Below, piece after piece: positions 21,601 to 33,293 of a stretch of 64,000 nucleotides of DNA (positions are counted from its first letter, which is position 1; each line of letters opens with the position of its first letter). The position numbers and the translations under genes were made by a program. Source of the stretch: Yamagishiella unicocca (taxonomy: Eukaryota; Chlorophyta; Chlorophyceae; Chlamydomonadales; Volvocaceae); the NCBI GenBank assembly GCA_003116995.1, contig BDSL01000019.1:806001-870000 (forward strand), read 5' to 3'. The notes beneath the pieces were generated by a model. It saw nothing but the letters and a program-made list of their open reading frames with translations. It was not told the DNA's origin and ran no database searches.

Positions 21601-24600
21601 TTGGGGGAGAGGGTACCCCGGGTGGTGGGGTTGGGGCTGTAGGTGGGAAGGGGGGAGGCTGGTGGCGGAGGCCTGTGCTGCTGTCAAGCTCGTAGTTGGG
21701 ATTGCCGTGCCGCGCCAGCACGTGCGCTGGCTGGCTGGCCCCATGGTCGCCACGGGGGCTGCTGCATGGAGAACCCGCATTGCTGTTATCTTCTGCGGCT
21801 GCGGCCGTGAACTTCGCGCGCGCTACCGCCTGGGGCTCCTGATGACGCCGCGCGAGCCGGGGCCCCGTGGCCCCCTGAAGATGACTCCCTGCTCGCCGAC
21901 CGCCTCGCATTGAGCCATCACGCAACCACTCCTGCCCCGCCCGCTCGCGGCCCGTGCAGATCGACCCAGCCGCCGCCTCTGCTGCCGCCGCTGCCGCCGC
22001 CGCTGCCGCCGCGGACATAAAGGAGCGGCTGGATGAGACGATGAAGGAGCGGGGGGACCGCTTCGACCTCATGATGGTGGACGAGGAGCGGATACGACTG
22101 GGGGAGGACGGCTGGAAGGACAGGTGGGAGGGCGGTGGCTGGCGAGCAAGCAAGGCAGATGGGAACGAGGGCCCCGGGGTCCTAACGATGCTGCGGTGGT
22201 GGTGATGGCAGTGGTGGTGGTGGTGGTGGCGGTGATAGTGGTGGTGGTGATAGTGGTGGTGGTGATGGTGATAGTGGTGGTGGTGGTGCGCACCCCTTAC
22301 TGCCTACTCCCTAGCATGTCCACAACCCCCGTTCGAAACCCCTCCGCCGCACCCGCCGCCAGGTACTACCACGAGAAGCTCAAGGTGCCCACGGGCCCCG
22401 GGCAGCAGCGCATCCTGCGCTCCATCGTGCAGGCCTACGTGGAGGGGCTGTGCTGGGTGATGAAGTACTACTACGAGGGGGTGGCCAGCTGGAGGTGGTG
22501 AGCAGCGGGATGGAGGCGGCGGGGGGGGCGGGGGTGAGGACGCGGCGGCGGCGGAAGCGGAGCGGTCGGTGCGACACACTGGGTTCGCGGTGGTTGGAAC
22601 AACGGCACCACTCGCCGAATCGGCATTGGATTTTTCGTCTATGTAGGCCATCGGGCGATCGTGGTCGCCGGCCTTTCCTGGTTTTGAAGATGCGTCTTCA
22701 ACTCGCCACCCCGCGCCGCCCCCGCCGCGCGCGCGTGCCTGCAGGTTCTACCCCTTCCACTACGCCCCGTTCGCCTCCGACCTGGTCGACCTGACCTCCC
22801 TCACCATCGAGTTCGATGTGGGTCAGCCCTTCTCGCCCTTCAACCAGCTGATGGGGGTGCTGCCGGCGGCGTCGTCGCACTGCCTGCCCAAGCCCTTCAG
22901 GTGAGGGGCCACCACCGCAAAGCCCACCGAGCCAGGAACAGCTGACGGCAAACCCCGAGGGGTTGTTTGCCATCGGATACGGATGGAGCGGATATCATGA
23001 CACGGGGAGTGCTTCCCCCAAGGTGCCAAGCCCCTGCTCACCCACCCGCCCCCAAGCTGGTGGTACCAGAGCGAGGCATCCACACCCACCCCCTCCTGCT
23101 CCCCCTCCCCGCGCCACGCACGACCCGGCTCCGCAGGAAGCTGTTTGTCGACCAGGACAGCCCCATCCTGGACTTCTACCCTTCCACCTTCGAGGTCGAC
23201 ATGAACGGCAAACGCTTCGCGTGGCAGGTGGGTGGGAACGTGGCAGGCGGGTGGGTGGGCGGGAGCATCAAGAGCTTTGAAAGGAACGTTCCTGCCTGTG
23301 TACGCCGTACTTTCCGAACCTCCTTTCAGAATCTGTTGGATCCTACCCTCCACTCCCACTTACTGAACCCCAAATACCCAGCTCCCAAGCTCTGATCCCC
23401 GCCTCGCGCTCCGAAACCTCCGCCACCCACCCCAGGGCGTGGCGCTGCTCCCCTTCATCGACGAGTCCCGGCTGCTAGCCGCCACGGACGCGCAGCTGCA
23501 CCTGCTGGAGCCCGAGGAGGCCTTCCGCAACAGCACCCGGCTGGAGGTGATGTACATACACAGCAGCCACTCGCTGGCGCCCGCGGTGTACGAGCTGGAG
23601 GCGGCGCACGGGCACCTGCCGCCGGAGGGTGAGGGAGGGGAGGGGGCAGGGTTATGCAACCGCGCGTGCGGGGAGGGTGGGGTGGGGTGCGGCGGGAGAG
23701 GCTGTGGCTAGCGGCGTGACACGTAAGGGCATGGCGCGACTACAACACAGCACCTTCGCTCAACGCACCCCCCCGCGCTCCATCTCCCCTCCCTTACCTG
23801 GCTGACTCCTCCACACCCTCCCCCCGCCCCCCCTGCCTCCCGCTACGCCACGCAGCCCGCGGCGCCTCCGCCACCCCGCTGGACCCCGCCCTCAGCCGGG
23901 GCATCCACGGCTTCATGCTGCTGTGCGGCGGGGAGACGCAGCCGTCAGTGGTGCCGGTGCCCTTCCCACGTGAGTTCAGCTCCCGCCCTGCTAGGACCCC
24001 ATGTTGCCCTCGTCGCTGGCCCAATGCACCCGTCCCGCCGTGCCCGCACGCGCCCGTCAGCCAAGGGTGCCACACCTGACAGCACCTCGCTCCTTGCGTC
24101 GCAGCGCCGTCCGCGTTACGAGACAAAGGCTCACATTCCTCCCTATTGAGGCAGGTCTCGCATCCCTTCCGATTGATGCCCTCCTCTTATCCTCCCCCCC
24201 CTGCTCCTCTGAAGGCTATGCACCAACTACATTTCCCCAGTCGAGTTACCGGTTCTTTACTTCTTTACCCCCCTGATCCTCCCCGCCCTGCGCCCTGCCT
24301 TCCCGCCCTGCGCCCTACCTTCTCACCCTGCTCTCATCGTGACCCCCCCTGCCTCGCCCTCCAGGTCTGGGCTCCGACCTGCTCAACAACGGCGTCCTGT
24401 GCATCACCTACAAGCTGCCCCCGCATAAGCCCCACGAGCCGCGGATCATGGAGGGCACCGTGCCGGACACTCCCATCCTCTCGGAGGACGACAAGCCCAT
24501 CGTAAGTGCCCGGGGCTGGCCTGGAAAATGTTGGGGAGCGACCAGCACTCATATACTCAGGGATAGAGGGAAATAGCAATACGGCCGGGTCGGAGACCCG

Positions 24601-25807
24601 GGTCGGGCGCCTTTGGTCCCCTCAGCATGCATTTCCCCCGGTACTGGCTGGAGGTCTTGTTCAGGTGTCCTGACCGACCCCTCCACCAAGGCGGCCTCTC
24701 TCCCTCCCATCTGCTCCTCTATGTATTAAGAAAGAAAGGGCAAACTCGCTTACGTTTCAGAACGCAAGAGCGAGTCGTAACCGCACCTCGGGCGCCCTCC
24801 GCGTATGTGCCGCCTGCCGCTTGAAGCCCTCATCGCTGCCCGCCATGCCCCCACAGGACCAGCCGCTGTGGCACGAGAAGGGTGCTGGCCGCGGGCCGCC
24901 TCAGAGCCGCGACATGCGGGCGCCCATGGTGGGGGACGGAGGGCTGCGCATGCTCAACTTCCAGCTGGGCTACTCGGGCAGGGGAGGGCCGCCGGTGCCT
25001 CGGGGCATGGGCGGCGACGGCCCCGGACAGGGCTACGGCGGAGGCGGCCCGGGGCAGGGCTACGGCGGAGGCGGAGGTGGCCCGCAGTACGGTGGTTATG
25101 GCAGCCACCCCATGCAGCACCACCAGGGGCCGCAGCAAGGAGGGGGCTACGGTGGGCCGCCAGCGGGCGGGAGTCGCTTCGGGCCGCCGCAGGGCGGGTA
25201 CGGCGGAGGCGGGTACGGCGCGCCAGGGGGCCAGGGCGGGTACGGATCTTCGGTGGGGTACGGCGCCCCTCCGGGTCCGGGCCCTCAGAGTGGGTACGGG
25301 GGCCACCACCAGTACGGCGCGCCGCCAGGTCCAGGGGGCCCGGCGTACTATGGCGGAGGGCCGCCGCCGCACGTGGCGCAGCAGCCGCACGGATACGGCG
25401 CACCGCGGTCGTCTCAGCCGCCGGCGGGACAGTACGGCATGCCGGCCGACGGCGGGAGAGGCGCTCCAGGGGGCTACTACCCGCCGCCACAGAACCACCA
25501 GTCGCCGCCGGGATACGGCGGAGGGTACGGCGGAGGGTACGGCGCCCCGCCGGCTCCCGCCGGACAGAACTTCTTCCAAGGCATCCGGCCAACGTACGGT
25601 GGCGGCGCGCCGCCGCCAGTGTACGGCGGAGGTGTTGCCCCGACGGGGTACGGCGGCGCCGTTGCGCCGACGGGGTACGGTGCTCCCATGCAGCCGGGCG
25701 GGCGACCGGCGCCGGCCCCGCAGCAGCAGCAGCCGTACGGCAACAATCCGTACGCTGCGTTGCAGCGCCCGCGCGACCCACGGGGCGGCAGCGGCGGAGG
25801 CTACTGA
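15618..25807 (+). CDS. XRN-family 5'-3' exoribonuclease with Gly/Tyr-rich tail
   Basis: Twenty exons give about 1331 residues: 15618..15655, 15882..16002, 16171..16215, 16621..16723, 17340..17467, 17885..18025, 18382..18588, 18845..18931, 19196..19377, 19728..19929, 20384..20654, 21053..21582, 21960..22123, 22363..22497, 22745..22900, 23137..23227, 23436..23628, 23856..23969, 24365..24501, 24857..25807. It starts [17 protein letters not shown]. Catalytic acidic motifs are present: DMNG (54-57), PGEGEHK (201-207), DADLIM (233-238) and [10 protein letters not shown] (337-346). The second conserved region is recognisable from [12 protein letters not shown] through [20 protein letters not shown]. 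Enzymes of this family degrade 5'-monophosphate RNA. No CCHC zinc knuckle follows REVIF, unlike plant XRN2/XRN4 proteins. The end of exon 11 is uncertain by a few codons because several GT sites share the phase. The last exon is a 316-codon low-complexity tail. Confidence 0.94.
18305..18375. repeat. CTC-rich triplet tract in XRN intron 6
   Basis: A polypyrimidine CTCCTC/CGCCTC tract directly before the acceptor of exon 7. It probably serves as an extended pyrimidine tract. Confidence 0.7.
19638..19682. repeat. CTAT microsatellite in XRN intron 9
   Basis: A run of imperfect CTAT/CTAC tetranucleotides inside the intron between 19378 and 19727. Confidence 0.8.
20048..20215. repeat. Intronic tandem repeat, period 47-52 bp
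   Basis: Three copies of a unit made of GGGGTGGGGTGGGG plus TAGGCAGGGAAACCACTGGA and AGCAACGTGAA lie in the XRN intron between 19930 and 20383. Spacing varies through the number of GGGGT blocks. Confidence 0.88.
22195..22290. repeat. GGT/GAT triplet tract in XRN intron 13
   Basis: A long run of GGTGGT, GATAGT and GATGGT triplets in the intron between 22124 and 22362. It is simple-sequence DNA. Confidence 0.85.
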
Positions 25808-27097
25808 GTGCCTGGGGCCGCTGGCACAGGCATGGGCTGTCGGGGTCGCCTGGTGACGCGTCGGTCGCATGGCGGCATGTGGGGCGCATGCAAGTGGGCG
25901 CATAGCAGCGTGCTTTGCGGGTGTGCTGTTGAAAATGCACTTGACGTGGTACCCTTTGTTTTTGGCTTACTAAGGTAGTACATTGGGAGCGTCGAGTCCT
26001 GACTCCTGAGTACTACTGCTGGAACACGGTACCCGCGCGCGCGGCTTAGCAGATCTTGGGCTGCGGCCGCCGCGCCCGGACTTTCCAGGCGACAGGTACA
26101 GTACAGGTACAATCACCACTACCGACATGAGAACTGCTTGACCGCTGAGTGGGCGCGGAGTTACTCTTGTGGCCAGTGGCATGTGTTGGAAGGGTGGGTG
26201 GATGGATGTTGCGGGCGGGTAGAGCTGTCAGTCAACAGGCATCGCGCCGGTGGCCGTTGGTGCCGCCGTTGGGAACCGCATCGACGACCTGACAGGGTGC
26301 ATGTGTGGATGGTGTGGCTAGGTTGTGCACGTGACTGACATCCTCTCGTACACGGTGTTTTGGTGACGTACACGACCGGGTTATGCTTTCGGCTGGGGCG
26401 GGTTTTAGGGCTTCACGTTCGGGGATCGGACCCTTGCAGACGGCGCAAGCTGTGGACCCCCTAAAGGTCCAGCAGCAGAGCGCTGCTCCAGGGGAGGTTT
26501 ATGCGCTTATCGATGGGATGTGGGCGATGCTGGATGCCCACACCGAGGGCGCGCTCGCGGGGTGACGACGGTGGTGGGCGGGGTTCGAGGAAGACCCGTG
26601 GAGGTAGGGCGGCGGAGGCGACAGCCTTTTGGTATTGGCTCCAGGGTCTTGGCGGGTGACTTGAGATGCACGGACACAGGTGTGGCAGGCTACTCATGCA
26701 CCTGCGCAGCGAAAGCACGGAGCATTGATCCTGGTTGCAAGTCAGATACTATAACCCTATAAGCTAGGCATCGTAAGGGTAGCACCTGCTTCAGCACCAC
26801 TGCCACGGGAATGGACGATTGCGGCGACGCGGCTTGCGCCAAAGAGGAGGTGCGGCATTGTGCCGTACATACCGACTTTCCATGTAACGGTCCTGGAATA
26901 CACATCGACGGTTCAGAACGGCTCCTTTTGTATTGTAGATACAAGTAAACCAGGGATCTTCGATCCTCCTTGTTCATGTATGCATTAGTCCAGCTGGGCT
27001 ACTGCGCTTGAGCAACTTCTAACCCATAAGTGTTGCGATACCACCCTAATTATAAAATATTTAGCTATACCTCTGGGCGCGAAACCTGATCGCCGGC
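25808..27097. other. XRN 3' untranslated region and spacer
   Basis: No exon of the flanking genes was recognised. The first TGTAA after the XRN stop is at 26883-26887, which would give a 3' UTR of about 1.1 kb. A copy of the dispersed TTCGAGGAAGACCCGTGG motif lies at 26584-26601. An open frame of 60 codons at 26383-26565 has no supporting feature. Confidence 0.45.
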
Positions 27098-30000
27098 ATG
27101 AACCTGCCTGTGTTCGGGCGCTCGCGCGGGACTACCACTGGTCATTATCCAGTAGTAAGACGCTCACACACGATCCCATCGCGCTGGCTTCTGCCGTGGC
27201 GCGGCGCTCCGTGGCCATCGACCGTGTCCGCGCGCGTACCATCGGCAAGCGTAGAACAGGCCAGCGTGTCCACACATGATGCCGAGCTGCAGCGCTTACT
27301 GCTAGCTGGACCGCCTGTGGACTTCGATTTTCGGGCTGAGGTCACGGCCTGCACTCGGCAATGGGTGGATGAGCACGCGCCCGAACTGCGGGACCTCGTG
27401 GACGACGGTGAGAGCCGTCGCGGCGCTACATACAACTTTATAGTATTAGTCCCGTTGTGTTGTATCTATAAACATGGAGTCGGGTGACTGAGACGGGACG
27501 GCGCACTTGGAGACGGTGGCATGCGGAGGGCTGCTCCTTGTCAGTCACACCCCTGGAGGAGGGCCCAGGAATTGAGCCTGCCTACACAGCCTGGTGCACC
27601 GCCGCTAGTCCGTGCAGACGGCTGCCTGCCAAGGTGGTCGAGCTCTCACACCTACGCGCATTACTGGGGCACACCACATCCCCTTGCGGCCGCCGGCTCC
27701 TCCACCTCCCTCTGTCCCGCTCTTCATCCTCCCGACGCCTCCAGCCCCCACCTCCACCTCTCCTCCCCCATTCCCGACTCCTCCCACACCCCCTCCTCCC
27801 ACCTTCTCCCGCCCATCCCTCATGCCGCCCGGCTGGCGGGTAGGCACGCTGGTGGTGGTGCCCCGGCGGCCCAACTACCAGGAGCGCCGCTCCGACGGCT
27901 ACCAGGAGCCCGGGGTGGTGCTGCTGGTGGGCACCGCGCACGTCAGCCGCCGCTCCCAGCTGGACGTGACCCGGGTCATACGGGTGGGTGGAGACGAGAG
28001 GAGACCCGTGGGTCGGCACTTAGGGAGAAGTTAATACGGGTAGGTAGGCGTGGGTGAAGGGGTGGGTGAAGGGATGCTGGGCTGGGCTGGGCTGCTGGGC
28101 GGCATAGTGTGTGACTGGGTGTGGGGTACGGCGTGCGGCTCAGGTGCTTGCAGGACTGATGGTGGACTGAGGGTTCGAAGGCTGGACCTTGTAGGGCGGT
28201 GGCGGGGCAGGGGGTGCTGGCACTCCGCCCGTCCGGGGGGGGAGGGCAGCTCTCCAGGGCCTTGTTTCTGTTGCTGTCAGTGACCCAGCTGTGGCCCTCC
28301 CGCGGCTACCGCAGGCGGTGGTGCCGGACAGTGTGGTGGTGGAGTTGTGTAAGAGCCGCTCCGCAGCGTTGGCGGGGGGGACCCCGGGGGCGGTCGGCCC
28401 GGGGCCAGGCACACCGGGGGCCTCGCAGGGCTCCTCGGGGTCGGACTCAGAACTCGAAACCAGCGAGCGCGGGAGAAGCGGCGGCGCCAGCACCAGCACG
28501 GGCGGCAGCGGGGGCGGGCAGCAAGCTTACATCAACCCGATGAACCTAGGCGGAGGGGCAGGGGCAGGCGACGGTGGGGGAGGGCCCGGCGGCGGGTTCG
28601 TGGGCGCCATGGCTCGCAGTGTTTCTCTGGGAGGCCAGAGCGCGCTGCTGCTGCGGGTGCTGCTGGCGGGGCTGGCGAGCCGTACGGCAGGTGCGTGTGT
28701 CGTGTGCGGGAGAGGCAGTGTTGGTGGAACGGCGTGGGCGGTGCGGTCTCCTATCCGCTGTACCCCCATGCACGGTACCCCATGCACGGTACCCCATCCC
28801 CCCGTGCGGTCACAAACTTATGTCCCCTAACCCAGTGACACGTAACGCGAGTCCCGGTACCCGACGCTCGCCTGCTGCCTCACATCCCCGCGCCCTCGCT
28901 CCTTTGCTAACCTCCACCCCCCGACCCCTGACCCCCGACCCCGCCCGCAGGGTCGCTGGGGGTCACGGGCGGTGGCGAGTTTGCTGCCGCGCAGGCCGCA
29001 GCGGACGAGGTGGGGGCGCAGGTGGTGCTGGGGGACCGGCCCGTCGAGATCACGCTCAGCCGCGCCTGGACCGCACTGCCGCTGCCGCGGAGGGTGGCGC
29101 TGTGCGGGGAGCTGCTGCGCGGGGCGATGGGCTCGCAGCGAGAGGTGAATAGACGGGGTGGGGGGCCGCGGATGACCAGTAGGGGGGTGCGAGGACGACC
29201 CGTGACTAGTAGGGGGTGGGGGTTAAGCAGCAGATGGTGATTGGGCTGTCGAAACGGGCGGCGCACGCTGCGGGTGGAAATGGCTATGGCACGGTATCGC
29301 ACGGTATCGCACTCACTCGGGACACAACTACCAGGACGAAAGCTCGTGCGCCTTTGGGCTCCCGAGAGCCCCCGTCGATATTCCTGCGGCCCCTGTGCTG
29401 AAGTCCCTCCCCCTTCCCTCCCCTCCCTCGCCTCCCTCCCCCTCCCCTCCCTCTCCTCCCTCTCCTCCCTCTCCTCCCTCTCCTCTCTCCCCTCCCTCGC
29501 CTCCCTCTCCGCCCATCAGGCTCTCAACGAAGAGCTCGTGGAGCGATTGAAGAGCGACGACGCGGTGGGAGCCTTTTTCAAGCAGCTGTCGTCCAGGTGC
29601 CTGACGTAACCCAGACCGGGAGCAGGGGCCCCCTGGGTTCCGGAGCCATGGGTTCCGTAATCACACCGCAGACGACACCGTCCATGTTCGTTGCCGTTAC
29701 GGTTATCCTTGACAGCGCCCCCGCCTCCCCGGATTGGCTCATTTGTTCACCCCACGATGGTGCTACCTGTTCTGCTCGCAGCTACCCCGAGCTGGTGGCG
29801 CCGCTGGTTACGGAGCGCGACCTGTACCTGGCGTGGAGCCTCAAGCGCAGCAAGGCGGTCAACGGCGCTGGGCGGGTGGTGGGGGTGGTTGGCCGCGGCC
29901 ATCTGCGCGGGGCGGTGTACGCGCTGCTCCGAGACCAGGGAGGCGCGGGGCTGAGGTGAGCGGGAGGGGGACTGAAGTGGGGAGGGGCGACAGAGCGGTC

Positions 30001-30472
30001 GCGCAGCAGCCCTCGTTGGCGAAGCGGTTCAGGAGCAACGCGTGCGGCAATGTCGACGCGTGTCCCAGCTTAGGGTGCGGTACGTAGGGAGCCACACGCT
30101 CGTTAGGGACGGGGCTGCAGTCGATCCACCAGCAGCTGGGGCCAGCCGGGCATCGGCGGCCAAGGCCATGGATATGCATTATACCCAAGAATAACATCGT
30201 CCCTTTATGCTGACTTGGTTTCGGCTATGCAGCCATGCGGAGCTGTAATAGCGTAGGCCTCGCGTCGATCAAGATCGCGCCCAACTTAAGGGTTATAGCC
30301 GCTGAGCATGTTGCGCGTTCCCTGCTGCAGATTCACGGACCTTGTCGATGGCCGAAACAGCCGGAGCCGGAGGAGGGAGCAAGCGGCGCAGGGAGCAGTG
30401 CGGTTAGGCGTCGAGCTGGCGTTGGGCACTGCCGCGTACTTTGTATGGCTAGCTGTCACACAGCAACCATGA
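27098..30472 (+). CDS. TraB-domain protein with C-terminal membrane segment
   Basis: Seven exons give 470 residues: 27098..27407, 27844..27983, 28315..28690, 28951..29144, 29520..29596, 29782..29955, 30331..30472. TraB/PrgY-family landmarks occur in order: VLLVGTAHVSRRS (about 130-141), VVPDSVVVELC, SLGVTGGGEFAAAQ, VVLGDRPVEITLSRAW, VTERDLYLAW and VVGVVGRGHLRGAV. The last exon encodes the LRFTDLVDG segment and a hydrophobic helix near the C-terminus (ALGTAAYFVWLAV). The fold is related to the EreA/ChaN/TIKI group with an HxxS-type active centre; eukaryotic members are often mitochondrial membrane proteins of unclear activity. The basic, Ser/Thr-rich N-terminus could be an organelle-targeting signal. 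Exon 3 contains a Gly/Ser-rich insertion of about 90 residues. Confidence 0.9.
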
Positions 30473-30808
30473 CGGTTTACTGTCTGTGACAGATTAGAAT
30501 TATTGACTTGAAGGGACGCAAGTGTTTGGGAAGACGAAGGCAGGCAGGGTGGCAGGCAGCTGCCTTCGGTACGGAACGTGCGTCAACTGTGTGTAAACCT
30601 TTCCTTACCTCTCACACAAGCTTCAAATTCGAACATTCCCCTTGTTTTCTTCATAGGTTACCCTTAAATTCCCGAGCGCATCCGCAATATAAGTATAGCT
30701 TTGGACTCTCATAATATTCGAAACGCCATACCTTAAGTGTGATACCCAGCAACCACATCGTCAACTCGCTTGCGGTGAACACGTTACTGTGTACCCCATG
30801 ACACAACA
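30473..30808. promoter_or_regulatory. 3' end of TraB gene with TGTAA polyadenylation signal
   Basis: TGTAA at 30592-30596 lies 120 bp beyond the TraB stop and is the likely poly(A) signal. Nothing else is recognised in the interval. Confidence 0.6.
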
Positions 30809-31813
30809 ATGAGTTCTGGTGACTTCGGAATTGTGCTGCACCGCCCTGCGCCCACCTTCTGCCAAAGACGGCGGTCAACCTGTGGCAGTGTGTGCAGCAG
30901 CGCCCTTAACTCGGACTGTGGTAACACTAACAGCAGTCTATACTCAGTTGGTCCCGGTGACGCGTGCGAGCGAGAGCTGTCGGAGGCCCTTCTGGCGGCA
31001 ACGACATCGCGGATGAACTCAGCACCGCTAGCCGGAGCCGACGCAAAGGCCCCAGCAGAGCAACTCTTTGGATGGCTTGCGTCAAGGGCTGGCTCAGATC
31101 GGTGCAGTGTCGGTTACCACGATTGCCGCTGCGACATATGCATCACAGCCAAAAAGGAGGGCGGCGTCGGCGGACTGCCACCGCATCAGCACCGACAGGG
31201 ACAACAACAACACTGTTTTGAACTACTGCATGAATGTTTTCCAACACGCGACAACGCGAGCGGCCAAGCCTTCGCCATGGACGACCTGGCCGAGTCGCAC
31301 TGTGGAGCCTGCGCTGCCTCCAGCGCCATCCCAGCCAGCGCATCGCCACAGCGCCAGCCCGAACTCCGAACCTCAGCCGCTGCCGCAGTTTCGAGCAACT
31401 GCTGTACAGACGGTGCCGCTGCGGCGGCGCAGCCTCCTCGCCTCCGCCGTACTGCCCGCGGAGGCACCATCCTGCCGTCCTCACCGCACTTCTCCAATAC
31501 CGCTGCTCGCCTCGTCGACACCCGCTGCGTCGCAGCCAGCACATCGCCCATCCCGGTGCCGTCGCCGGCGTCAGGCACGGGGTCACACCGCCCGGCCGCG
31601 GCTAGGCCCTCCGTGGAGCCGCACTTGGCCGGAGAAGGTGCGAGAGGTGCGGAAGGCAAGGCGGCCCCTGGTGCAACAGGCGACATCGCCCACAGCAGCA
31701 TGCTCCGCGTCATCATGCGCTTCTACGATGCCGTACGTAAGGAGCGGGCCGCACGGCCTCCCAGGCGGCCCTTGGAGCCGCAGCGCGTGGTGGTCGGTTT
31801 CGAGCTGTCCTGA
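30809..31813 (+). CDS. Hypothetical single-exon ORF, uncertain
   Basis: A 334-codon open frame starting MSSGDFGIVLHRPAP and ending RVVVGFELS. The product is rich in Ala, Ser, Pro and Cys and has no known domain. The last 40 residues (SSMLRVIMRFYDAVRKERA, then PQRVVVGFELS) look more protein-like than the middle. A second long frame overlaps on the same strand (31068-31916), and minus-strand frames are open too, which is common in GC-rich DNA. The true frame, or whether there is a gene at all, cannot be decided from sequence alone. Confidence 0.33.
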   Translation: MSSGDFGIVLHRPAPTFCQRRRSTCGSVCSSALNSDCGNTNSSLYSVGPGDACERELSEALLAATTSRMNSAPLAGADAKAPAEQLFGWLASRAGSDRCSVGYHDCRCDICITAKKEGGVGGLPPHQHRQGQQQHCFELLHECFPTRDNASGQAFAMDDLAESHCGACAASSAIPASASPQRQPELRTSAAAAVSSNCCTDGAAAAAQPPRLRRTARGGTILPSSPHFSNTAARLVDTRCVAASTSPIPVPSPASGTGSHRPAAARPSVEPHLAGEGARGAEGKAAPGATGDIAHSSMLRVIMRFYDAVRKERAARPPRRPLEPQRVVVGFELS

Positions 31814-33293
31814 GGGGGACGCAAAACGATCGTACGTGAGAGCTGAACGGATACCTGACAGTAATACATACGCTGACCAGAGGGGAGGGCGTCTAGCTGC
31901 CCCGCGGGTCGCTTAGGGGTGGATGCCGGCTTCGGCAGAGTGGTGGTAGCTGCCATTTTTTGCCAGCGGCTGCGCTCTCAGCCCTAACGCTAAATAGAGG
32001 GTCATTACTGGCCAGCAGCCGCTATTGAGGGCAGCCAAGCTCGCCTTGCGAATTGCAAGGCGCTGATATATACGTTACTTTATGGTACGGTATTCGGTTG
32101 GCTTATCATTATGGCCAGGTGCACGAGGGGAAAACCATAGGATTCACATTCTTGCCGATGGCCTCGTGCCTGCATAGCGATTCCTTAATTTCTGGTCTGC
32201 AGGGTGTGCAGATATCGTGGATTTGCTGTTCATATGTGCAGCTATCCGCCGGTTGTGCGTTGAAGGCAATTCTTTATTCGTTGAAGAGGGTTGAAGCGTC
32301 AAAAGGTGCGCATCCTGCGAAATGGCTCCTGGCGAGCTGCATGGCGAACATTATTTTCGGGCCGAAGAAGCTGTCGCTTGGCTAATAACCGGCGAATTGT
32401 TGATACGGGTGCCAGCTCCTGGCAACACAGCCGCTGAACAAGCAGCGCGTACTTGCGAAGATGACATGGTTGAGAGGGGGTTTGAACGGCGGCTATTGGT
32501 GGTTGAGCTTCGGCAGTGCTGCAGGTCCCGCGAATTCCCGCAGCGGGTTTACAGACAGGGTTCCGAAGGTACGTGTTACGTAGTTTGACCGTACATCGGG
32601 CCCACTTGGCCGGGGAGCGGTATCAGCTGTCTCCATGGCACTGCGTTTGTAACAGCGCTGGTCCGCGTGCATCCTCAGCTCCGAAGGTTCCACTTGCTGC
32701 GTCCGCCTCAATCCTCCATCAGCATCAGTTGTCGACGCAGCATCAGTCGACGCATTGCGCCACCACAACACATTTGGTGCGCCTGACCGACTCCTTGTAC
32801 CACCTTGTGCCGCCTCGTACCCACACGACGACCTGCAGACGTGACCCTTCCCCCCCCGCACACACGCTGCGTAGGGTTGGCGGCTCAGCGGCCAGTCGCA
32901 CACTGCACCACCAGGGCTGCAGCCACGCACCGCCTGCTCCGAACGCTTCCCTGTACAGCCTGCCACGCAATCTAACACTAGTGCCGCCGCTTGACAGACA
33001 AACGCGCATGACTCTTTCAAAGACCATGAGCGCATAAACCGTCCCTTCGGCCTCTGAAGTCCTTGCCGCTGCACGACTCCCCCCCGTCAAAACCCCTCCC
33101 CGCCCCACACGCTGCTTCCTAACCCAGGTGCCTCCGCACTATCCCCCGACGACAACCAGCCCTAGGCGGTGTGGGCTGCTGACCAGCGCACCCATCCCGA
33201 ACAGCTCCTGCTGGCCCTGTGCCCCCCCCCGCGCTGTCTTACCCCGTCCCGGGCTTTCCTCACAACCCCCTCCCCAGTAGTTCGTCACGTCCG
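31814..33293. other. Spacer and probable NUP62 3' untranslated region
   Basis: No exon was recognised. A minus-strand TGTAA (plus TTACA, 32549-32553) lies about 740 bp beyond the NUP62 stop and may end its 3' UTR. The part between about 31850 and 32500 is less GC-rich and shows no features. Confidence 0.4.

Noticed and set aside
24830..25940. Long open frames in other phases and on the minus strand over the XRN tail
   Set aside because: They are shadows of GC-rich codon bias over the Gly/Tyr/Pro tail; only the frame continuous with the exonuclease exons is supported.
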